From CAYUWG01 sp964448285 (lineage in GTDB: Bacteria > Bacteroidota > Ignavibacteria > SZUA-365): a stretch of DNA of 49,246 nucleotides. Below are positions 33,604 to 41,817 of the stretch, one piece after another. The notes beneath the pieces were generated by a model that had not been told where the DNA came from, ran no database searches, and saw only the letters and a program-made list of their open reading frames with translations. Position 1 is the stretch's first letter, and the number at the start of each line of letters is the position of its first letter. The stretch covers positions 1 through 49,246 of the forward strand of contig CAYUWG010000025.1 of NCBI GenBank assembly GCA_964448285.1. Reading direction: 5' to 3'. The translations under genes and the position numbers were made by a program.

Positions 33604-35341
33604 CGTTCAGGTTCGCACCTCGGACAAGCGACTTCCAACCTATGAGCCGAACATCGCGCGGATGCTCGAAGCGAATTGGACTCGCTTTGCCGAACGTCCG
33701 ATGTATCAGGAACCTGTCAACGGGGCATACGTCGCACTTACGTGGCAGCAACTCCGCAGAGATCTTTTCTCCCTTCAACAGAGTCTGAAGGAACTCGGTC
33801 TCCGTTCGCATGACCGCGTAGCAATCCTCTCGCGCAACCGCCGGGAGATGCTCGAAATCGAACTCGTGATCATGGCGATGGGAGCCGTTGCAGTCCCAAT
33901 ATTCGCAGGCTTCAACGCGGAACAAGCGGATGCGATGGTGCGCTTCTGCGAACCGACGCTGGTCGTCGCTGCCGATCAAAGTCAGGTGAACAAGATTTCC
34001 GCACCGCAGGACTTCCGCGCGATCATTCACTTCGACGCCGTCGAAGGCGACGGTCCGCTCGTTTCATTCAATTCTCTGCTGCAAAACACTTCGACTGCCG
34101 ACGCACTCGGAGATCGTGATGTACCATCCGAAACTGTTTCGCTCATGATGTACACGTCGGGGACGATGGGAAAACCGAAGTGCGTGCAATTGACGCATGG
34201 CAACATCCTGTCCCAACAGGCAGCGCTCCGCACGTTGTGGGAGATGACCGATCGGGATCGCTTCCTCTCGTATCTCCCGTGGCATCACAGCTTCGGTGGA
34301 ATTTTCGAGAAATACGCAGCGATTACGAACGGTGCGTTGCTTTCGCTGGAAGATGGATACGGGAAAGACATCGACAGACTCCTGCATAACTGGAAGCTCG
34401 TTCGACCAACGGTTTTCTTCAGCGTTCCGCGAGTGTATCAGGATCTCGTCGCGCGCACCGTTCAAAATCCCGAAGCGGCGGAAATCGTGTTTCACAGCGG
34501 ATTGCGATTCATCTTCACCGCAGCGGCGCCTTTGCCGGCAGCGGTCGCGTCCGTCTTCAAAAGTCACAACATCCCCATCGTCGAAGGATGGGGCTTGACG
34601 GAAACTTCACCCTGTTGCACGGTGACAGATCCGACTGTCACGCGTGATCACGGCGTCGTGGGGCATCCGATTCCGGGTGTTTCCCTGATGCTCGACACGG
34701 ATGGAGAGATCCTCGTCAAAGGTCCGAACGTCATGCGTGGATACTACAACAATCCGGAAGCGACACAGGCTGTGTTGATGGATGACGGATGGTTTCGCAC
34801 CGGCGACGTCGGAGAATTCACCGAAAACGGATTGCGGCTGATCTCTCGCAAGGACCGCATATTCAAGCTGAGCAATGCGGAGAAAGTCGTTCCCTCGGAA
34901 GTGGAAAACCGCATCGTCGGAGATTGCGCGTTTCTTTCCTACGCCCTTGTCACAGGAAGCGGCCGCGATTATCCCGTTGCGCTTCTCTTCCCGAACAGAT
35001 CCATGTTCAACAGCCAGCCGGATGAATCGCGCTTGAAATTCGGATGCAAATGTCCGCCGGACTTGCAGACACTCTCCTGCTGCCTTGCGAACTGTCTCGC
35101 ACTTTTAAACCAGAACAACGACGTGCGCTACAGCAGACTTCAATCCGCTCTGCTCCTCGACTACGAACTCACCATCGACAACGAAGAGTTGACTCCTTCG
35201 ATGAAGCTTTCCCCGAATAAAGTCGCGGATGTTTTCAAAGCGCGTATCGAACAACTCTACGGTGATAATCCCATCGTCGAAGACGACGTGTACATCATAA
35301 AACTTCCGAACCATGGCTCTGAAGGCACAACAACGACTTAA
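33596..35341 (+). CDS. AMP-forming acyl-CoA synthetase (long-chain / FAA1-like type)
   Basis: A 581-residue adenylate-forming ligase that activates a carboxylic acid to its CoA ester. The P-loop motif YTSGTMGKPKCVQLTHGN, the A5 motif GWGLTETSP, and the A7-A8 region WFRTGDVGEF / RLISRKDRIFKLSNAEKV are intact. The overall pattern is that of the long-chain COG1022-type ligases, not the usual benzoate-CoA ligase pattern, so the substrate is uncertain. A cysteine-rich stretch (FGCKCPPDLQTLSCCLANC, about residues 483-501) is notable. The ATG at 33596 is inside the bcrD end and has GGAGCG and AAAGGAG near; the longer frame to 33506 is rejected. Its end overlaps the next gene by 29 bp. Candidate substrates: aromatic, alicyclic or arylaliphatic acids. 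Confidence 0.82.
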   Translation: MRDVQVRTSDKRLPTYEPNIARMLEANWTRFAERPMYQEPVNGAYVALTWQQLRRDLFSLQQSLKELGLRSHDRVAILSRNRREMLEIELVIMAMGAVAVPIFAGFNAEQADAMVRFCEPTLVVAADQSQVNKISAPQDFRAIIHFDAVEGDGPLVSFNSLLQNTSTADALGDRDVPSETVSLMMYTSGTMGKPKCVQLTHGNILSQQAALRTLWEMTDRDRFLSYLPWHHSFGGIFEKYAAITNGALLSLEDGYGKDIDRLLHNWKLVRPTVFFSVPRVYQDLVARTVQNPEAAEIVFHSGLRFIFTAAAPLPAAVASVFKSHNIPIVEGWGLTETSPCCTVTDPTVTRDHGVVGHPIPGVSLMLDTDGEILVKGPNVMRGYYNNPEATQAVLMDDGWFRTGDVGEFTENGLRLISRKDRIFKLSNAEKVVPSEVENRIVGDCAFLSYALVTGSGRDYPVALLFPNRSMFNSQPDESRLKFGCKCPPDLQTLSCCLANCLALLNQNNDVRYSRLQSALLLDYELTIDNEELTPSMKLSPNKVADVFKARIEQLYGDNPIVEDDVYIIKLPNHGSEGTTTT

Positions 35342-36506
35342 GCACATCCTCACAGAGTACTTCCAGGATCTGCATGCACCGGTTGCATGGTGTACGAGCG
35401 CCGGCCCAGCGGAATTGCTGCGCGCTTTCGGATTCACCGTCTATTTCCCGGAAAACCACGGAGCGCTTCTCGGCGCATCGCGCACGGCGATGGATTACAT
35501 CCCCATCGCGCATCAAGCGGGTTACGGCGCAGAAGTCTGTTCCTACCTTACATCGGATATCGGTGCATGGATCAAGCGTGAAACCCCGCTCACCGCTGCC
35601 TATGGCTTGAAGCAAATCCCGACTCCCGATTTGATCGTCTATAACACGAATCAATGCCGCGAGGTCGCCGAGTGGTTCAATTACTTTGGAAATGAATTCC
35701 ATTGTCCCGTGTTCGGTATCCATCCTCCAAGACACCTCGAAGAAATTTCGCAAACCGATATCGATGCCGTTGTCCGGCAACTCTTACGTCTCATTCAGGT
35801 CTGCGAACAGGTGACGGGACAATCGCTCGAAATCGACAAACTCTCGGAGGCTGTCGGTCTTAGCAAGGAAGGCAGCGTTCTTTGGAGACACGTGCTTGAG
35901 ACGGCGCTGCACTCGCCGTCGCCCATCACGTTCTTCGATGGCTGCATCCTCATGGCGCCAATCGTCGTTCTGCGCGGCTCTCCCATCTGCAATGATTTTT
36001 ACCGCGAGCTTCTCGTTGAACTGGAAGCACGACTCGAGAACGGCGATGCCGCTGTTCCGAACGAATCCGTGCGCCTCTTCTGGGATGGTATGCCGATCTG
36101 GGGACGACTTCGCGCGTACTCGGAATTATTCGTTGAGAACGCTGCGGCGGTCGTCGCATCGACGTACTGCAACAGTTGGATTCTCGACGATCTCGATCCC
36201 AAAGCGCCGCTGGAATCCATGGCGTATGCCTACACGCAGATTTTCATCAACCGCGGAGAGAATGCGAAGCTCCGTTATCTCAAAGCGATGGCCGATCGCT
36301 ACAACGTTCACGGCGTGATCTTCCACGACGCAAAGACGTGTTTCAACAACAGCAACAACCGCTTCGGTCTTCCCCGCCGCTTTCAGGAAGAGACGGGAAT
36401 CGACACGCTCATCATCGATGGAGACCTCAACGACCTCCGCTTCCTCAGCGACGGTCAGACGAGAACGAAGCTGGAGACCTTCCTCGAACAAATAGCCGTT
36501 TCATGA
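35313..36506 (+). CDS. Additional HgdB/BcrB-family Fe-S subunit (unassigned reductase or dehydratase)
   Basis: A 397-residue third member of the HgdB/BcrB-BcrC family, not part of the four-subunit benzoyl-CoA reductase set. Seen: WCTSAGPAELLRAFGF, EVCSYLTSDIGAW (the same place as BcrB's cluster Cys), NTNQCREVAEW, FFDGCILM, ASTYCNSWILDD, and HDAKTCFNNSNNRFG. Nine cysteines are present, several at cluster-ligand sites. Dehydratases of the family need two different subunits, and only one is encoded here, so it may be a homodimer like the double-cubane cluster proteins and E. coli YjiM, or may swap with BcrB or BcrC. It lies between the ligase and a ketopantoate-reductase-like gene and is followed by its own activator (37496). 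Confidence 0.82.
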   Translation: MALKAQQRLKHILTEYFQDLHAPVAWCTSAGPAELLRAFGFTVYFPENHGALLGASRTAMDYIPIAHQAGYGAEVCSYLTSDIGAWIKRETPLTAAYGLKQIPTPDLIVYNTNQCREVAEWFNYFGNEFHCPVFGIHPPRHLEEISQTDIDAVVRQLLRLIQVCEQVTGQSLEIDKLSEAVGLSKEGSVLWRHVLETALHSPSPITFFDGCILMAPIVVLRGSPICNDFYRELLVELEARLENGDAAVPNESVRLFWDGMPIWGRLRAYSELFVENAAAVVASTYCNSWILDDLDPKAPLESMAYAYTQIFINRGENAKLRYLKAMADRYNVHGVIFHDAKTCFNNSNNRFGLPRRFQEETGIDTLIIDGDLNDLRFLSDGQTRTKLETFLEQIAVS

Positions 36507-36521
36507 TAAGGGGTTTCGCAC

Positions 36522-37499
36522 ATGCCAAAACGAAAAACATCCACCGCTTCAACCAATGGCAACAACAACGGACCGCTGCGCGTCGGGGTTATCGGTCTCG
36601 GACCGGTCGGCAGCATCATCGCAGCGCACTTGGCAGCAGCAGGAGCGTACGTCGTCGGCTGTGAAGTCGATGCCCGAATTACCGACGCGGTGAAGAAGGG
36701 CGGCATCAAGCTCACGCATGTCATCGAAAAGAAAGTCCAGCTTTCCCAGGTTGCGTACACCGTTCAGGAGCTGGCGATGTTCGACCTCAATCTCGTCATC
36801 GTCGCGACGAAGACTCCCGCACTCAAGAAAGTCGTCGATTTGCTCGCGGAGATCGACGATGAAAAGCTGTTCGTCATGGTTGCGCAAAACGGCATCGACA
36901 ACGAACAGATCGTTGCGCATGCGCTCGATGAAGAACGCACCCTTCGCATGGTGATCAACTTCGCCGGGGTCAGCCGTGAGCCGAATGTCGTGCACGTGAG
37001 CTTTTTCAATCCGCCGAACTATATCGCAGCGCTACTCGCACACGGCGAACCGATGGCCGACACGATCGTCGAACTGTTCAACAAGGCGGGTTTACAAACC
37101 GAGATCCCGCTCGATATTCAAGACTACATCTGGGAGAAAGCGATACTCAATGCTGCGCTCTCGCCCCTCTGCGCGATCACGAGGCGCACGATGAAGGACG
37201 TACTCGATTTCCCCCAGGGACAGGAGCTTGTCGAAGCCATCGTCGATGAGTCGGTGCGCGTGGCGCTCGCCGAAGGAATCATTCTCGACAAGAAGTTCCG
37301 GCGTTTCTCTCTTCGTTACTTGAAGAATGCCGGACACCACCGTCCATCCATGCTCACCGACCTTGAAGCCGGAAGACCGACGGAAATCGAAATGCTCAAC
37401 GGACGCATCGTCGAGTACGGCAAGAAACATCATATCCCGACGCCGATCAATCTCTCGATCGCAGAAATCATCCGCATGTTGGAGCGTTCGAATTCATGA
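36522..37499 (+). CDS. Ketopantoate-reductase-family (PanE/ApbA) 2-oxoacid reductase
   Basis: A 325-residue NAD(P)H-dependent dehydrogenase of the ketopantoate reductase fold. The nucleotide loop VGVIGLGPVGSIIAAHLAAAG begins after a 19-residue Ser/Asn-rich leader. MVAQNGIDNEQ, WEKAILNAALSPLCAI (the family's Lys) and SMLTDLEAGRPTEIEMLNG (Ser and Glu at the substrate) are all present. The family includes true PanE, branched-chain and D-mandelate-type 2-hydroxyacid dehydrogenases. The position between an HgdB-like gene and an HgdC-like activator makes a 2-oxoacid to 2-hydroxyacid step plausible, while use in pantothenate synthesis cannot be excluded because panB is also in the genome. An AAGGGG ribosome site precedes the ATG; its end overlaps the activator gene by 4 bp. 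Confidence 0.85.
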   Translation: MPKRKTSTASTNGNNNGPLRVGVIGLGPVGSIIAAHLAAAGAYVVGCEVDARITDAVKKGGIKLTHVIEKKVQLSQVAYTVQELAMFDLNLVIVATKTPALKKVVDLLAEIDDEKLFVMVAQNGIDNEQIVAHALDEERTLRMVINFAGVSREPNVVHVSFFNPPNYIAALLAHGEPMADTIVELFNKAGLQTEIPLDIQDYIWEKAILNAALSPLCAITRRTMKDVLDFPQGQELVEAIVDESVRVALAEGIILDKKFRRFSLRYLKNAGHHRPSMLTDLEAGRPTEIEMLNGRIVEYGKKHHIPTPINLSIAEIIRMLERSNS

Positions 37500-38323
37500 T
37501 CGACCACGTGGACATCGAAACCGCATTCCAGCTCGACCGCGAAGCAGGCACGCACGCGCTCGGGATCGACATCGGTTCGTCGTACACGAAGTTCATCATC
37601 GTCGATGGGAACGGCGGATTGCCATACCGGAAGACTATCCCCACACTGAGCCGAAGGCAGGAACAGTTGCACACGGCGATCGAGGAAATCCGTTCTTCCT
37701 TTTCGCTCGCCTCCGTTTGCACGACCGGTTATGGGCGCAATGCGTTCGATAAGGCGCTGAAGAAAACCGAACTCATCTGCGCGTCCGTCGGCCTATCGCA
37801 TCACTTCCCGCACGAGAAATGGATCATCGACATCGGCGGTGAGGATTTGAAATTGATCGAGAGTGGTCCCGCGGGTGAAGTGCGTTCGTTCTTCATGAAC
37901 GACAAATGCGCGGCGGGAACCGGCTCGTTCATCACGGAGATTGCGGACAAAGCGGAACTCGGGATCGAAGAAATGAGCGACCTTGCACGAAAGTCTTCAT
38001 CACAAAAAGCGATGAACAGCTTCTGCACCGTGTTCGCAAAGACGGAAATCCTCGGATGGAAATTCAACGGTGTCCCAATCGAAGACATCGCACGCGGCAT
38101 CTACCTCTCGATCGTCAAGCGCGTGATTAAACTTCCGATGCGTGAAAAAAAACCCGTGTACTTATGCGGCGGCGTCATTGCGTACCATCCGTTCATCTGC
38201 GATTTGCTTTCGAAGGAACTGGATGCTGAAACGATCATTGCGCCATCGCCGCAGTACATGGTTGCATTAGGCGCTGCACTGCTGGCGCGCAAACACTCTC
38301 ACCCACAACCGTCATTCTCATAA
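37496..38323 (+). CDS. Second HgdC/BcrA-type ATP-dependent activator
   Basis: A 275-residue ASKHA-fold activator, the electron donor to HgdB-family enzymes. LGIDIGSSYTKFIIVDG is the phosphate loop, IIDIGGEDLKLI the second motif, MNDKCAAGTGSFITEIA and SFCTVFAKTEILG hold the two cluster cysteines of the homodimer interface, and LCGGVIAYHP the adenosine motif. The CAAGTG form is that of the HgdC-type dehydratase activators rather than BcrD's CASGSG. Its first 21 residues are an extra leader. It most likely serves the lone HgdB-like subunit encoded at 35313, making a separate ATP-driven electron path in the same operon. It ends 53 bp before the thiolase. Confidence 0.9.
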   Translation: MIDHVDIETAFQLDREAGTHALGIDIGSSYTKFIIVDGNGGLPYRKTIPTLSRRQEQLHTAIEEIRSSFSLASVCTTGYGRNAFDKALKKTELICASVGLSHHFPHEKWIIDIGGEDLKLIESGPAGEVRSFFMNDKCAAGTGSFITEIADKAELGIEEMSDLARKSSSQKAMNSFCTVFAKTEILGWKFNGVPIEDIARGIYLSIVKRVIKLPMREKKPVYLCGGVIAYHPFICDLLSKELDAETIIAPSPQYMVALGAALLARKHSHPQPSFS

Positions 38324-38376
38324 GCAACCATGGGAAGGACGAACATCACCAACATGAAGAAACAACAGGGTACATT

Positions 38377-39642
38377 ATGACGACATCGAATGGAAAGGGA
38401 TTTGCCGCAACGTACGACGGCATCTATTTAGTGAACGGCGCGCGAACGCCGTTCGGAAAATTCTGCGGCATGCTCGGTTCGATCAATCCGACCGACCTCG
38501 GAATCCTCGCAGCACGGGAAGCGCTCAAGCGCTCCGGCATTCCTCCTGAAGACGTCGAGCACGTCGTTTTCGCGAACATCATCCAGAGCGGTTTCGACGC
38601 GATCTATTTCCCACGGCATGTGGGTTTGTACAGCGGCATTCCGCAGCACGTCCCGGCGCTTCTCGTCCAGCGCATCTGCGGCTCCGGCTTCGAAACGATC
38701 ATTACCGCCGTAGAGAACATCACGCTGAACAAAGCACGTGTCGTTCTCGCGGGCGGAGCGGAAAGCATGACGCGTACGCCGACTGTTGCATTTGGAAACC
38801 GCATTGGATATCGATTCGGGCAACCGCTCTTCGGCGATATGCTCTGGGAAGGATTGACCGACCCTGCGGTCCCCTGCACGATGGGCGAAACTGCGGAAAC
38901 ACTCGCACAGCGATACGACATCTCGCGTGCAGACGTCGATCGTTACGCGCTTCGTTCGCATTCGCTTGCCGTTCAGAAGACCGAAGACGGGACACTCGCT
39001 CAGGAAATGCTTTCCGTCGGTTCCGGCACGCTCGAATCGGACGGTCTTCAACCACGTTCGTACAAGCTCAATCCTCCGAAGGCAGTCTTAAACCGCGATG
39101 AAAACCTGCGACCCACGAGTGAGGACGAGCTTGCCCAACTGAAACCGAGTTTCTCGAAGACCGGCGTTCAAACACCCGGCAACAGCAGCGGAATCGTCGA
39201 TGGAGGCGCGGCTGTTCTCGTAGCGCGTGACGAGTATTGCGCAGAGAAGAATCTCAAACCCATTGGGCGTATCGTCGCGTCGGGTTCTGCGGGCGTCGAT
39301 CCGAAGATCATGGGTATAGGTCCGGCCCCGGCAATTCGCCTCGTACTCGAACGCACGGGACTCACGCTCGATGATATCGGTCTCTTCGAAATCAATGAAG
39401 CATTCGGTGCACAGATCGTCGCCGTCGAACGCGAACTCGGTCTCGATCGCGAGAAGCTGAACGTCAACGGTGGCGCCATCGCCATCGGACATCCGCTCGG
39501 TGCGACCGGCACGCGATTGACGCACACGCTTGCGCTGGAAATGCAGAGACGTAACGTCCGCTATGGAATCGCCTCGGCGTGTATCGGCGGCGGACAGGGC
39601 ACCGCGATTCTCATCGAAAACACGAACGGGAGGTTCTCATGA
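38377..39642 (+). CDS. Acetyl-CoA acyltransferase (thiolase), probable 3-oxopimelyl-CoA thiolase
   Basis: A 421-residue biosynthetic/degradative thiolase that splits a 3-oxoacyl-CoA with CoA. The nucleophile Cys101 is in QRICGSGFETI; NEAFGAQ, GGAIAIGHPLGATG with the catalytic His, and ASACIGGGQG with the second Cys complete the active site. An N-terminal leader of about 14 residues precedes the usual start. In this cluster the obvious substrate is 3-oxopimelyl-CoA, giving glutaryl-CoA and acetyl-CoA, the last step of the upper benzoyl-CoA pathway; this is inferred from context. The stop overlaps the had start (ATGA). Confidence 0.9.
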   Translation: MTTSNGKGFAATYDGIYLVNGARTPFGKFCGMLGSINPTDLGILAAREALKRSGIPPEDVEHVVFANIIQSGFDAIYFPRHVGLYSGIPQHVPALLVQRICGSGFETIITAVENITLNKARVVLAGGAESMTRTPTVAFGNRIGYRFGQPLFGDMLWEGLTDPAVPCTMGETAETLAQRYDISRADVDRYALRSHSLAVQKTEDGTLAQEMLSVGSGTLESDGLQPRSYKLNPPKAVLNRDENLRPTSEDELAQLKPSFSKTGVQTPGNSSGIVDGGAAVLVARDEYCAEKNLKPIGRIVASGSAGVDPKIMGIGPAPAIRLVLERTGLTLDDIGLFEINEAFGAQIVAVERELGLDREKLNVNGGAIAIGHPLGATGTRLTHTLALEMQRRNVRYGIASACIGGGQGTAILIENTNGRFS

Positions 39643-40697
39643 AAATCACATCATGGCAAATGACAACGAAGGGTCAACCGTTTGAGCGCGTCGAATACGA
39701 TGCGCCCGCACTGAAGGAAAGCGAAGCGCTCGTCGAGGTCGCTGGCTGCGGAGTGTGTCACACCGATCTCAGTTTCTGGCATTACGGCGTTCCCACGCGC
39801 CATGAACTTCCGCTCACGCTCGGACACGAGATCAGCGGCATCGTGAAAGATGGTCCTGCCGAACTCATCGGAAAGCCGGTGATCATTCCCGCCGTACTGC
39901 CGTGCGGCGAATGTGACCTCTGTACGAGCGGCCGCGGCAACATCTGTCAGAAGCAACGCATGCCCGGCAACGATTTCCACGGTGGATTCGCTTCGCACGT
40001 CATCGCGCCGGCGCGCTTCTTCTGCCCGGTCTCCACCGACGTTCTGCAATCGCATGCACTCGAAGAGCTTGCCGTCATTGCGGATGCCGTTTCAACGCCG
40101 TATCAGGTCATCGTAAAGAGCGATTTGAAGCAAGGCGACTTCGCCATCGTCATCGGAGTCGGTGGCGTCGGCATGTACGGCGCACAGATCGCGAAAGCGA
40201 TGGGTGCGACCGTTCTCGCAATCGATATCTCGCAGGAAAAACTCGACGGCGTTTCAATTGTCGGCATTGCATACACCTTGAATTCGAAAGGGATGGAAAT
40301 CCCCGACGTGAAAAAGAAAGTGAAAGAGATCGGTAAAGCTGCAGGCGCATCACCGTACGGTTGGAAGATTTACGAAATGTCCGGAAGCAAGGCCGGCCAG
40401 GAGTTGGCGTTCGCGCTGCTCGGCATTGCAGGCACGCTTTCCATCGTCGGCTTCACACTGGACAAGCTCGAAGTGCGTCTCAGCAATCTCATGGCATTCG
40501 ATGCAAACGTGATCGGTACATGGGGCTGCAAACCCGAACTGTATCCGGAGGTACTTCAGCTCATTGCCGATGGACGCGTACAGATAAAACCGTTCACGGA
40601 ATTGCTTCCGCTCTCCGACATCAACGACGTTTTTCAACTGACACTGGAGCATAAACTTTCGAAGCGCTCCGTTCTCGTTCCCAATTTCAACCAATGA
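39639..40697 (+). CDS. had: 6-hydroxycyclohex-1-ene-1-carboxyl-CoA dehydrogenase
   Basis: A 352-residue zinc alcohol dehydrogenase that oxidises the hydroxyl made by Dch, giving 6-oxocyclohex-1-ene-1-carboxyl-CoA with NAD+. Features: GCGVCHTDLSFWHYGVPTRH (catalytic zinc, Had-like), LTLGHEISGIV, the structural zinc set in LPCGECDLCTSGRGNICQ, the NAD loop VIGVGGVGMYGAQIAKAMG, and the Had-type segment SPYGWKIYEMSGSKAGQE. That last segment is what I use to call Had rather than a general alcohol dehydrogenase. Length is near Thauera Had (368). The ATG at 39639 overlaps the thiolase stop. Together with Oah and Dch beside it the identification is strong. Confidence 0.9.
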   Translation: MKITSWQMTTKGQPFERVEYDAPALKESEALVEVAGCGVCHTDLSFWHYGVPTRHELPLTLGHEISGIVKDGPAELIGKPVIIPAVLPCGECDLCTSGRGNICQKQRMPGNDFHGGFASHVIAPARFFCPVSTDVLQSHALEELAVIADAVSTPYQVIVKSDLKQGDFAIVIGVGGVGMYGAQIAKAMGATVLAIDISQEKLDGVSIVGIAYTLNSKGMEIPDVKKKVKEIGKAAGASPYGWKIYEMSGSKAGQELAFALLGIAGTLSIVGFTLDKLEVRLSNLMAFDANVIGTWGCKPELYPEVLQLIADGRVQIKPFTELLPLSDINDVFQLTLEHKLSKRSVLVPNFNQ

Positions 40698-40726
40698 TTT
40701 TTCAAGTGACTCCCAAGGAGAATATC

Positions 40727-41812
40727 ATGTCACAATCTTTAGTCTGCCACGACCTCGTTCCGCACGCATACACGGAGATCATCTATGAACTGCAGCCATG
40801 TCTCGATTACGATGGCAATCCCGTCGAAGGCCTGAACAATGCATGGATCTGGCTCAACAATCCCAAGCAATACAACTCATACACGACCGCCGCTGTGAAG
40901 GAAGTCATCCTCGCAATGCGGCAGGCGTCGAATGATCGCACCGTTGTCGCAATAGTCTTCACTGCCGTCGGTGATAAGGCCTTTTGTACGGGCGGCAATA
41001 CGAAAGAATACGCCGAGTATTACTCCGGTCGGCCGCTCGAATACAAACAGTACATGCGTCTCTTCAACGACATGATCACAGCAATCCTGCATGCGGACAA
41101 ACCGGTGATCTGTCGCGTCAACGGCATGCGCATCGCCGGCGGACAAGAGATCGGCATGGCGTGCGACTTTACGATTGCAAGCGACCTCGCGGTGTTCGGA
41201 CAAGCCGGCCCGCGTCATGGCAGCGCGCCTGACGGCGGCAGCACGGATTTCCTCGATCTCTTCGTTGGCATCGAGCGCGCCATGCAGAGCGGCACACTCT
41301 GCGAAATGTGGAGCGCTTATGAAGCCGTCAACATCGGGCTGATTACGAAAGCGGTGAAGGTGTTGAAAACTCCTGATGGCTCGTTCATCCGCAATCCATC
41401 GGTCATCACCGACACGTTCGTGGAAGACGGCGAGATCGTCTATGGCAAACGCAAGGGAGGCGATGCGTTGAAGCAAGCGAGGGAGATCACGTCAAACGCA
41501 ACCATTGACTTCACGCTGCTCGACGAAGAAGTGAATCGACTCTGCACGAAGTTCATGTACCTCTTCCCCGATTGCCTGAACAAAACGCTGAACAGCTTGC
41601 GCAAGAAGAAGCTCGAACACTGGGATCGCAACGCGCAGACGAACAGAGATTGGCTTGCATTGAACATGAACACCGAGGCGAAGGCAGGCTTCCGGGCGTT
41701 CAATGAAGGCAAAGACGGCAAGCGCGAGATCGACTTCATCAGGTTCCGTCGCATGGTAGCCGAGGGACATCCGTTCAACGACGAGCTTGTCGAAGCGGTC
41801 CTTCCGAGGTGA
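40727..41812 (+). CDS. oah: 6-oxocyclohex-1-ene-1-carboxyl-CoA hydrolase (ring-opening)
   Basis: A 361-residue crotonase-family hydrolase (Oah/BamA) that adds water and opens the alicyclic ring to form 3-hydroxypimelyl-CoA, the signature step of anaerobic benzoyl-CoA breakdown. The oxyanion region FCTGGNTKEYAEYYSGRPLE, GMRIAGGQEIGMACDFTIA, and the Oah-type stretch QAGPRHGSAPDGGSTDFLD are visible. The stretch with GSTDFLDLFVG is the region used in diagnostic bamA primers. AAGGAG six bases ahead of the ATG at 40727 decides the start over an in-frame ATG at 40694. The end overlaps a GTG of the next gene, with the next ATG 5 bp on. Confidence 0.95.
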   Translation: MSQSLVCHDLVPHAYTEIIYELQPCLDYDGNPVEGLNNAWIWLNNPKQYNSYTTAAVKEVILAMRQASNDRTVVAIVFTAVGDKAFCTGGNTKEYAEYYSGRPLEYKQYMRLFNDMITAILHADKPVICRVNGMRIAGGQEIGMACDFTIASDLAVFGQAGPRHGSAPDGGSTDFLDLFVGIERAMQSGTLCEMWSAYEAVNIGLITKAVKVLKTPDGSFIRNPSVITDTFVEDGEIVYGKRKGGDALKQAREITSNATIDFTLLDEEVNRLCTKFMYLFPDCLNKTLNSLRKKKLEHWDRNAQTNRDWLALNMNTEAKAGFRAFNEGKDGKREIDFIRFRRMVAEGHPFNDELVEAVLPR

Positions 41813-41817
41813 GTCCG

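Noticed and set aside
33596..35341. Calling the ligase benzoate-CoA ligase
   Set aside because: Its pattern follows long-chain-type ligases; context alone does not fix the substrate.
36522..37499. Calling the KPR-family gene panE
   Set aside because: It sits between HgdB- and HgdC-like genes far from panB, so a housekeeping role is not the best reading, though it is not excluded.
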